NCBI GenBank assembly: GCA_026984385.1
Contig: JALSSH010000410.1
Location: 1 to 9,660, forward strand
Direction of reading: 5' to 3'
DNA length: 9,660 nucleotides
From: Ardenticatenia bacterium
GTDB lineage: Bacteria; Chloroflexota; Anaerolineae; Aggregatilineales; Aggregatilineaceae
This document shows positions 1 to 5,387 of the stretch, piece after piece; the stretch's first letter is position 1; each line of letters starts with the position of its first letter. The position numbers and the translations under genes are program-made. The notes beneath the pieces were generated by a model. It was not told where the DNA came from. It made no database searches and saw nothing but the letters and a program-made list of their open reading frames with translations.

Positions 1-1
1 C

Positions 2-643
2 GTCTTGATGGCGCCGCCGCCACAACGCGAAGGGCCGCGCGTGGTCGGCACGGGCTTGGACAACAGCTTGGGCACACTCACCGCGCTGTTGACCGCCGCC
101 GCTTTGCACGCCGCCGAACCTACCCTCCGCGAACGAGGGCAGCAATGCCTCTTTGTCTTCTCGGACTTGGAGGAAGGACCGCCGCAGGGCTTCTTTGGGC
201 ACGGCGCGGCGCGTCTGACCTACGTCGTGCCGCCGCCAAAACGGGGCTGTGTGGTGGTGGACGCGCAAACCGCAGGCGAGGGATTGGGGCCGACGCCGGG
301 TGGTGGCGTCAGCTACGGTGCGGCCTCCGGTTGGGGACGCGGCGCGGCGGTGTCTCCAAATGCGCTGGCGCTGGCGCTGGACTTGATCGCGGACTTTGAA
401 GTGCAGCGCCCAGGCACGGTGCGGCACAATCGCGGCTATATTTCCCGCAGCGACGATATGGCGCTGAGCCGTTGGTCGCCCATCTTGGCGCTGAGCGGCC
501 CACCGATCACCGACCCGCATACCGGCTTTGAGGCGGCGCATCTGGGCGACATTCAGGGCGGCGCGTGGTGGCTCGCGTACTTGCTCAGCGCCATGTTGGG
601 CCTCGCGCCGCAGATCGCGGAGCGCTACGCGCTGGGCAGCTAG
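2..643 (+). CDS. M42/M20-like metallopeptidase, C-terminal part (5' end outside window)
   Basis: The reading frame is open to the left edge, so the true start lies upstream and the first ATG at position 8 is probably internal. Residues are numbered from the TTG at position 5. The fragment carries what looks like the metal site of clan MH di-zinc peptidases (M42 glutamyl aminopeptidase/endoglucanase group, or M20/M28). There is an Asp in GTGLDNSLG (D19), the bridging ligand; a Glu-Glu pair in FSDLEEG (E56, E57), the catalytic base and a ligand; an Asp in VVVDAQTA (D86); and a His in AAHLGDIQGG near the C-terminus (H179). SDDMAL (149-154) sits where M42 enzymes have their G/S-T/D-D segment. Family knowledge suggests cytoplasmic peptide hydrolysis by an aminopeptidase-type enzyme; the substrate cannot be read from the sequence. 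Only 15 nt separate it from the next gene, suggesting co-transcription. The clan is fairly secure from the order of metal ligands; the exact family is not. Confidence 0.65.
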   Translation, partial: VLMAPPPQREGPRVVGTGLDNSLGTLTALLTAAALHAAEPTLRERGQQCLFVFSDLEEGPPQGFFGHGAARLTYVVPPPKRGCVVVDAQTAGEGLGPTPGGGVSYGAASGWGRGAAVSPNALALALDLIADFEVQRPGTVRHNRGYISRSDDMALSRWSPILALSGPPITDPHTGFEAAHLGDIQGGAWWLAYLLSAMLGLAPQIAERYALGS

Positions 644-658
644 GGGCGCGGCGGGGCG

Positions 659-1771
659 ATGGGCGCGTTGCGCGTGTTGCTATTAGAGCCGTATGACACC
701 GGCTCGCATCGGGCTTGGATGCGCGGCTATCAGGCGCACAGCGCCCACGACGTGCGCATCTTGAGCTTGGAAGGGCAATTTTGGCAGTGGCGCATGTTGG
801 GCGGCGCGGTAACGTTGGCCGAGCGTTACTCGGCGCTCGGCTGGCAGCCACACGTGATCGTTGCCTCGGACATGCTCGACCTGACCACGTTTCTCGCGTT
901 GACCCGTCCGCACACCGCGCGTGTGCCGTGTGCGCTGTATTTCCACGAAAATCAGCTCACCTACCCGCGCGGGCCGCGCCAAAAGCTGCAACAGCACTAC
1001 GCCTTCATCAACTACGCCAGCGCGCTGGCGGCGGACGCGGTCTTTTTCAACAGCGACTTTCACCGTCAAATCTTTTTGGACGAGCTGCCGCGTTTGCTCA
1101 AGCACTATCCCGACCACAACAATTTGCACACGCTGGAAACACTGCGCGCGCGCAGCCGCGTTTTGCCGGTGGGGGTGGACTTGCGCCGCTATGACGCGCA
1201 CCGCCCTACCGCGCAGACTGACCCCGACGCGCCCCCGCTGATCCTGTGGAATCACCGTTGGGAGTACGACAAAAACCCGCGCCCGTTTTTGGAGGCGCTC
1301 TACACGTTGGCGGAGGAGGGCGTGCCGTTCCGTGTGGCGCTGGTCGGGGAAAACACACGCCAAAACCCCGAGGAATTTTGGGAAGCGCGCCGCAGGCTGG
1401 GCGCGCGCGTGGTGCGCTTTGGCTATGTGGAACGCTTCGCGGACTACGCGCGTTTGCTGTGGGAAGCGAATATCGCGGTCAGCACGTCAAATCAAGACTT
1501 TTTCGGCATTGCGACGGTAGAGGCAATTTATTGTGGCTGTTGGCCGCTTTTGCCCAAGCGTTTGAACTATCCCGCGCTGGTGCCCGAGGCCCACCACACC
1601 GAAACACTTTACACGACGGATGCGGGGCTGCTCCACAAGCTGCACGAGCGGCTGCGCGATCCGCGTCCTGCGCCCCCGTCGTTGCGCGCGCACGTTGCCG
1701 CCTTTGACTGGCGCGTGTTAGCTCCGCGTTATGACGCGGCCTGGGCGGAACTAGCGGAAGGTGTGGAATGA
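659..1771 (+). CDS. tRNA-queuosine alpha-mannosyltransferase-like glycosyltransferase (DUF3524/QTMAN family)
   Basis: A 370-residue GT-B glycosyltransferase matching the family once called DUF3524 or GTDC1. Visible signatures are EPYDTGSHRAW (10-20), FHENQLTYP (95-103), WNHRWEYDKNP (197-207) at the start of the C-terminal nucleotide-sugar domain, and FFGIATVEA followed by YCGCWPLLP (281 on), the donor-binding segment with the family's Glu. The animal member, QTMAN, transfers mannose to queuosine at the wobble position of tRNA-Asp. By homology this protein may glycosylate queuosine or a related tRNA base, but bacterial members are less well characterised and the substrate is an inference. Length is normal for bacterial members and no signal peptide is seen, so it is probably cytoplasmic. 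The ATG at 659 follows a G-rich stretch that can serve as a ribosome site, 15 nt after the upstream stop. No queuosine biosynthesis gene (tgt, queA, queG) lies in the window. Confidence 0.85.
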   Translation: MGALRVLLLEPYDTGSHRAWMRGYQAHSAHDVRILSLEGQFWQWRMLGGAVTLAERYSALGWQPHVIVASDMLDLTTFLALTRPHTARVPCALYFHENQLTYPRGPRQKLQQHYAFINYASALAADAVFFNSDFHRQIFLDELPRLLKHYPDHNNLHTLETLRARSRVLPVGVDLRRYDAHRPTAQTDPDAPPLILWNHRWEYDKNPRPFLEALYTLAEEGVPFRVALVGENTRQNPEEFWEARRRLGARVVRFGYVERFADYARLLWEANIAVSTSNQDFFGIATVEAIYCGCWPLLPKRLNYPALVPEAHHTETLYTTDAGLLHKLHERLRDPRPAPPSLRAHVAAFDWRVLAPRYDAAWAELAEGVE

Positions 1772-1842
1772 GGCAGTGTGCGTTCTTGGGCGGTTTGGGG
1801 TGTTACACGGCAAAACAAGCGGAACGTGCGAAGGAGCAAAAA

Positions 1843-2010
1843 GCCCACCTGCCATGCCGTGTGCCGCGACGTTTTGAACCTGCTCTCGCAGGTGGGAGCC
1901 TAGCGCGTGCTTTCGCTTTGACCGAAGCCTACTGCGTCGGCACACTGACCTCGACCCCCTATGTGTGGGTGTTGGCTCAAAACCGATGTGCGGATCACGC
2001 GCACGGCAGG
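1843..2010 (+). ncRNA. Candidate structured non-coding RNA, possibly 6S-like
   Basis: Several long-range pairings fold this stretch into a rod. GCCGTGTGC (1856-1864) pairs over all 9 positions, with one G-U, with GCGCACGGC (1999-2007). GTTTTGA (1871-1877) pairs perfectly with TCAAAAC (1977-1983). GAGCC (1896-1900) can pair with GGCTC (1974-1978), extending the rod past a side hairpin ACCTGC-TCTC-GCAGGT (1878-1893). A competing hairpin, CCCACCTGC (1844-1852) with GCAGGTGGG (1888-1896), would exclude part of this fold, so two states are possible. Smaller hairpins are GCTTT-GACC-GAAGC (1915-1928) and ACCC/GGGT (1954-1957/1967-1970). G-U pairs favour the + strand. The size, about 170 nt, and the rod with an interrupted centre resemble 6S RNA, which binds the housekeeping RNA polymerase holoenzyme, but I cannot match a consensus. 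An unknown regulatory RNA, or the untranslated tail of the upstream mRNA, are alternatives. Confidence 0.42.
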
Positions 2011-2045
2011 CTGAGGTTGTTATACCATGCTTCGATGGGGCTGTA

Positions 2046-2060
2046 AAGTGCGGAGCACTT
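2046..2060 (+). repeat. Short perfect hairpin AAGTGC-GGA-GCACTT
   Basis: A 6-bp perfect inverted repeat with a 3-nt spacer lies 36 nt after the structured RNA candidate and 24 nt before the next -35 element. There is no following T-run, so it is not a standard intrinsic terminator. It could be a 3'-end structure of the RNA candidate or a protein-binding site. Confidence 0.35.
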
Positions 2061-2083
2061 CCGTTCGAGAACCGACATCGCGG

Positions 2084-2112
2084 TTGGTGGGTGGGCGGAG
2101 TTGGTATATAAT
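2084..2112 (+). promoter_or_regulatory. Sigma70-type promoter for the DUF151 gene
   Basis: A perfect -10 hexamer TATAAT (2107-2112) lies 17 bp after TTGGTG (2084-2089), which matches the -35 consensus only in its TTG. Transcription would start near 2119, giving a leader of about 60 nt before the ATG at 2180. The hairpin-forming pair AACCG/CGGTT (2070-2074/2081-2085) overlaps the left edge of the -35 and could mark an operator. Confidence 0.6.
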
Positions 2113-2179
2113 CAAGATGAGCAAACTACGAACCCGATGAGTATGTCGGGGAACACGCGGTAGACTTGGGGAATACCAC

Positions 2180-2740
2180 ATGATTAAGGTATTCATTGAT
2201 AGCATTCGGGTGAGCCTCATGTCGCAATTGCGGGTCGTCATCCTCAAAGACCCGATCAGTGAGCGCTATCTGCCCATTTTCATCGGGCCGTGTGAGGCGG
2301 AAGCGATCGCTATGCGGTTGCAAAATGTCCACACCGAACGACCTATGACGCACGATCTGCTCAAGGCGATGATCGCCGAATTGGGCGGAGAAGTGCAGCA
2401 TATCGTGGTCAACGATCTGCGGAATGACACTTTTTACGCTCAAATCGCGGTGGAGCTGGACGGTGAAACGCGCTTGGTGGACTCACGCCCCAGCGATGCC
2501 ATTGCCCTCGCTGTGCGGCTGGACGTTCCGATCTATGTGGCCGAGGCGGTGATGGAACGCGCGTCTATCACGGCAGAAGAAGATGTCAGCGACGAGGAAG
2601 AACCCACAGAAAAAAAACAGTCCACAGCTTTGGAAACCGACAAAGACACCTCACCCGACGAGGATCGCCTGAGCATCTTTGAGGATTTCCTCGAATCGCT
2701 GGACTTGGACGACCTGGATAACGACGAGGACAACGACTGA
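2180..2740 (+). CDS. Bifunctional nuclease (BFN/DUF151) family protein with acidic C-terminal tail
   Basis: A 186-residue protein. Residues 1 to about 130 form the DUF151/BFN domain: an N-terminal strand with SIRVSLMSQLRVVILKD, then YLPIFIGPCEAEAIAMRLQ, RPMTHDLLKAM, and VDSRPSDAIALAVR, the most conserved block of the family. Plant members are reported to have combined RNase and DNase activity; the role in bacteria is not settled. The remaining 55 or so residues are strongly acidic and probably disordered, containing EEDVSDEEEP and ending in a short amphipathic stretch, RLSIFEDFLESLDLDDL, and an Asp-rich end. Such a tail could dock a partner or mimic nucleic acid; this is speculation. An A8 run at 2610-2617 inside the tail is a possible slippage site. 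The ATG at 2180 follows TTGGGGA at 2166-2172. The gene is apparently monocistronic, with its own promoter upstream and a strong terminator just downstream. Confidence 0.88.
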   Translation: MIKVFIDSIRVSLMSQLRVVILKDPISERYLPIFIGPCEAEAIAMRLQNVHTERPMTHDLLKAMIAELGGEVQHIVVNDLRNDTFYAQIAVELDGETRLVDSRPSDAIALAVRLDVPIYVAEAVMERASITAEEDVSDEEEPTEKKQSTALETDKDTSPDEDRLSIFEDFLESLDLDDLDNDEDND

Positions 2741-2770
2741 AACTAAGCGTTTTTCCCAACTGAATCCCAG

Positions 2771-2805
2771 ACGGGGCGGCTCATTGTACGAGCTGCCCCG
2801 TTTTT
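2771..2805 (+). terminator. Strong intrinsic terminator after the DUF151 gene
   Basis: A 12-bp stem (2771-2782 with 2790-2801, all paired with one G-U) encloses a 7-nt loop and is followed by a run of five T (2801-2805). It lies 30 nt after the DUF151 stop and separates that gene from the dnaB cluster. Confidence 0.92.
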
Positions 2806-2811
2806 GGCCCT

Positions 2812-2840
2812 GTGACGTTACAAACGTTTTTTTGTCTAAA
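2812..2840 (+). promoter_or_regulatory. Possible promoter of the dnaB cluster
   Basis: GTGACG (2812-2817, four of six -35 matches) is followed after 17 bp by TCTAAA (2835-2840, four of six -10 matches) in the AT-rich gap between the terminator and dnaB. A promoter is expected here because the upstream terminator is strong. The exact hexamers are weak, and the T-rich and A-rich stretches (2826-2831 and 2838-2843) can also form a small hairpin. Confidence 0.35.
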
Positions 2841-2859
2841 AACAAACTAAAGGTTGCCG

Positions 2860-4644
2860 ATGAGCACGGATACCCCCTTGATCCAGCCCCCACACAGCAT
2901 CGAAGCCGAGGAAGCAGTGCTCGGCTCGATCCTTATCAATCCGGACGCTTTGCACGAAGTCGCCTCTTTCTTGCAGGCGGACGATTTTTACCTGGTGCGC
3001 AATGGTTGGGTCTGGGAGGCATTCTTGAGCCTTCAAGAACGCAACGAGCAGATCGATTATTTGACGGTCGTCGAAGAGCTGCGCCGCATGGGGCGGCTGG
3101 ACGACGTGGGCGGGCCGGCTTACATCACCCATCTGATCAATCACACCCCCTCAACGATCTACACCGAAACTTACGGGCGCATCGTGGAACGAGCAGCATT
3201 GCGTCGGCGTATGTTAAACGCTGCCAGCAACATTGCCCGCTTGGCGCACGAGGAAAACGCCGACATCAACGAGATCATAGACCGCGCCGAAAGCGCCCTT
3301 TTTGCGGTCACCGAGCGCCGTTTGCGCACCGAGCTTGTGCCGTTGCAACATGCCGTCACCGAATATTATGACCGCATGGATCGGCTCTATAGCCAGGGCG
3401 AAGACGCCATGGGCGTGCCCACCGGTTTCAACGACCTAGATACGTTGTTGGGCGGGTTGCAAAAGTCCGATTTGTTGATCGTGGCAGGGCGCCCGGGGAT
3501 GGGCAAAACATCGTGGTTGCTGACGGTGGCACTGAACGCCGCCAAACGTGGCGCACAAGTGGTAATCTTCAGCATGGAAATGAGCAACGAGCAGATCGTC
3601 CAACGCCTGATCGCGGCGGAAACAGGCATCAGCACGCGCAAGTTGCGCTTAGGGCGGCTTGATGACAACGAATGGGAAATTTTTGTGAAGGCGATCGGCG
3701 ACCTGGGGAAACTACACATCTACCTTGACGACACCCCGGCGCTTTCGCCGCTCCAACTTCGCGCCAAAACGCGCCGCCTTTATAATGAGTACGGCTTGGA
3801 TTTGATTTTGGTGGACTATCTCCAGTTGATGACCAGTGGTAGCTCTCGGCGTGCCGACAATCGCGTGCAAGAGATTAGCTTCATCTCGCGCACACTCAAG
3901 CAGATCGCCCGTGAGCTTAACGTACCGTTACTCGCCGCCGCACAACTTTCGCGCGCAGTGGAACAACGCCAAGACAAACGCCCTCAATTGGCCGATTTGC
4001 GTGAGTCTGGGTGCTTGAGCGGGGAAACGCGCGTTTGGCTGCCGGAGGCACAACGTTGGGCACGTATACGCGAACTGGTCGGACAAACGGGCTTCCGCGT
4101 GATGGCCTGGGCAGAAGAAGCACACACCTGGCAAGCCAGCGTGGTGACACGCGCCTTTTGCACCGGCATCAAGCCGGTTTTCCGCTTGGTGACGCGCTCC
4201 GGACGTACCATCCGCGCCACAGCAAATCACAAATTCTTGACTGCCCGCGGCTGGAAGCGTTTGGACGCACTCGAAGCAGGGAAACGGCTGGCGCTGCCTC
4301 CGGACGGTGACGATTTTCGGCTGGGAATTGTGGGCTGGGACATGATCGAAAGTATCACGCCGGACGGCTTGGCGGATGTATACGATTTGACCGTGCCCGG
4401 GCCGCACAATTTCGTGGCTAACGGCCTGTTGGTGCATAATAGCATCGAACAGGACGCGGACGTGGTGATGTTTATCTACCGCGACGAGGTGTATAACGAA
4501 GAAACCGAGCGGCCCAACCAAGCCGATGTCATTGTCGCCAAACACCGCAACGGCCCAACCGGCACGGTGTCGCTCTACTTCCGCAAGGAACGCACGCAGT
4601 TTAGCGACATGGTCAAAAAGAGCGTGGATTTCGGTTCGTACTAG
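2860..4644 (+). CDS. dnaB: Replicative DNA helicase DnaB, precursor with an intein
   Basis: A 594-residue precursor of the hexameric helicase that unwinds DNA at the replication fork. The N-terminal DnaB domain starts with PPHSIEAEEAVLGSIL (from residue 9). The RecA-like domain contains TGFNDLDTLLGG, Walker A GRPGMGKT (210-217), FSMEM, Walker B LVDYLQLM (317-324) and AAAQLSRAVEQR. The conserved sequence is interrupted after RESG (residue 384) by a 143-residue intein and resumes with SIEQDADVVMFIYRDE, ending in the usual KHRNGPTG and FRKERTQF segments. The spliced product would be 451 residues, normal for DnaB. The ATG at 2860 is preferred to the TTG at 2854 because AAAGG (2849-2853) lies 6 nt before it and homologues start close to the PPHSIEAE motif. 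The DnaD-domain gene begins 29 nt after the stop, so an operon is likely. Confidence 0.97.
   Translation: MSTDTPLIQPPHSIEAEEAVLGSILINPDALHEVASFLQADDFYLVRNGWVWEAFLSLQERNEQIDYLTVVEELRRMGRLDDVGGPAYITHLINHTPSTIYTETYGRIVERAALRRRMLNAASNIARLAHEENADINEIIDRAESALFAVTERRLRTELVPLQHAVTEYYDRMDRLYSQGEDAMGVPTGFNDLDTLLGGLQKSDLLIVAGRPGMGKTSWLLTVALNAAKRGAQVVIFSMEMSNEQIVQRLIAAETGISTRKLRLGRLDDNEWEIFVKAIGDLGKLHIYLDDTPALSPLQLRAKTRRLYNEYGLDLILVDYLQLMTSGSSRRADNRVQEISFISRTLKQIARELNVPLLAAAQLSRAVEQRQDKRPQLADLRESGCLSGETRVWLPEAQRWARIRELVGQTGFRVMAWAEEAHTWQASVVTRAFCTGIKPVFRLVTRSGRTIRATANHKFLTARGWKRLDALEAGKRLALPPDGDDFRLGIVGWDMIESITPDGLADVYDLTVPGPHNFVANGLLVHNSIEQDADVVMFIYRDEVYNEETERPNQADVIVAKHRNGPTGTVSLYFRKERTQFSDMVKKSVDFGSY
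4012..4440 (+). mobile_element. Natural mini-intein in DnaB (143 aa, no homing endonuclease)
   Basis: The in-frame insert runs from Cys1 (CLSGETRVWL) to a C-terminal VHN followed by Ser+1 of the extein. Hint-domain splicing blocks are complete: Cys1 nucleophile; block B GRTIRATANHKFLT with the T-x-N-H motif (T70, N72, H73); block F VYDLTVPGPHNFVAN; and block G with His142 and Asn143. The insertion point, RESG before and SIEQDAD after, is the one used by the Synechocystis DnaB intein. The segments FCTG, TRSGRTIRATANH, GWKRLD and DLTVPGPHNFVAN closely resemble that intein. Where larger relatives carry a LAGLIDADG endonuclease, only about 15 residues remain (roughly 96-110), so it cannot home by itself. 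All splicing residues are present, so it should be active. Confidence 0.95.
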
Positions 4645-4673
4645 CCCGCATAGAGCCTACGGAGCGCGTAACG

Positions 4674-5387
4674 GTGTCCTCAATCCAAAAGTTCAGCGGT
4701 TTCCCCACGGGCAAAAGCCGCATGATCAAAGTGCCCGCCGCGTTTTTCAGCGAGCTGTTGCCCGCCATAGACGATTTAGCCGAACTGAAGGTCACGTTGT
4801 ATTTTTTCTGGGCGCTCTATCAGCAAGAAGAAGAATATCGCTATGTGCTGCTGCGAGAAGTGCTCAGCGACGCGCGTTTTCTTCACGGCATAGACCCCGA
4901 CCCCGACCGCGCATCCGAACAAGTCAAAGCAGCGTTGGAGCGCGCAGTAGAACGCGGGACTTTGTTACGCACAACCGTTGACGGTGTGGATGGAGAAGAA
5001 ACGCTTTACTTGATGAACACACCACGCGGGCGCGCCGCGCTCCAAGCGATCCAGACGGGCCAATTTGAGGTCGGCAGCCGTGAAGCGCCGGTGGTGCTCC
5101 TCGGCGAGCCGACCAATCTCTTCACGCTCTACGAGCAAAATATCGGTCCGCTCACTCCTTTGATCGGGGACATTTTGCGCCAGGCCGAGCGAGACTACCC
5201 GTTGGCATGGATCAAAGAGGCGATCCAGATCGCCGTTGAACAAAACAAGCGCAGTTGGAAATATATCGAGGCGATACTCCGACGCTGGCAAGCGGAAGGG
5301 AAAGACAGTGGAACCACTAAACAACCCACTCAAGCGGATCGCTACCGGTATATCCAGGGGAAATACGCCGACCACGTCGAATACTGA
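4674..5387 (+). CDS. DnaD-domain replication initiation protein
   Basis: A 237-residue protein in two parts. Residues 1 to about 120 look like a winged-helix type N-terminal domain, with FFSELLPAIDDLAELKVTLY near the start. Residues 148 to about 210 match the C-terminal DnaB/DnaD domain (DnaB_2-type) of Firmicutes-style primosome proteins: YEQNIGPLTPLIGDIL, then WIKEAIQIAVEQNKRSWKYI and ILRRWQAEG. In Firmicutes, DnaD-type proteins bind DnaA or restart proteins and DNA and help recruit the helicase with its loader. A similar role here is inferred from the position between dnaB and the loader gene. The GTG start at 4674 has GGAG at 4661-4664, 9 nt upstream; the first internal ATG (4722) would remove a conserved-looking N-terminus. 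The 3' end overlaps the next gene by 80 nt, implying translational coupling. The C-terminal tail is Gln/Thr-rich and probably flexible. Confidence 0.87.
   Translation: MSSIQKFSGFPTGKSRMIKVPAAFFSELLPAIDDLAELKVTLYFFWALYQQEEEYRYVLLREVLSDARFLHGIDPDPDRASEQVKAALERAVERGTLLRTTVDGVDGEETLYLMNTPRGRAALQAIQTGQFEVGSREAPVVLLGEPTNLFTLYEQNIGPLTPLIGDILRQAERDYPLAWIKEAIQIAVEQNKRSWKYIEAILRRWQAEGKDSGTTKQPTQADRYRYIQGKYADHVEY

Larger units (their letters stand above)
1772..2179. other. 408-nt intergenic region with structured RNA candidate and promoter
   Basis: The stretch between the glycosyltransferase and the DUF151 gene holds no protein gene I can support. A 92-codon open frame beginning at 1768 spans most of it but resembles no family I know. 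The left and central part (about 1843-2010) is dense in complementary segments. A short perfect hairpin follows at 2046-2060, and a weaker one (AACCG at 2070-2074 with CGGTT at 2081-2085) overlaps the -35 of a sigma70-like promoter at 2084-2112. The last 60 nt form the leader of the DUF151 gene. Confidence 0.6.

Noticed and set aside
683..1363. 226-codon minus-strand frame
   Set aside because: Antisense to the well-supported glycosyltransferase; no recognisable motif.
1768..2046. 92-codon frame whose ATG overlaps the stop of the glycosyltransferase gene (ATGA)
   Set aside because: The overlap looks operon-like, but the product matches nothing I recognise, has no domain pattern, and the DNA is dominated by RNA-like complementary segments.
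2854..2862. TTG start two codons before the dnaB ATG
   Set aside because: It abuts the AAAGG ribosome site, leaving no spacing; the ATG at 2860 has proper spacing.
2679..3371. 230-codon plus-strand frame overlapping the DUF151 end and the dnaB start
   Set aside because: Runs through a strong terminator and out of frame over conserved DnaB sequence.
3928..4545. 205-codon minus-strand frame across the intein
   Set aside because: Considered as a relic homing endonuclease on the other strand, but no LAGLIDADG, HNH or GIY-YIG motif is present; it is a shadow frame.
5236..5310. TTG start 24 codons upstream for the loader gene
   Set aside because: No ribosome site; it would extend the overlap to about 150 nt and add no conserved sequence. 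The GTG at 5308 has a strong site.
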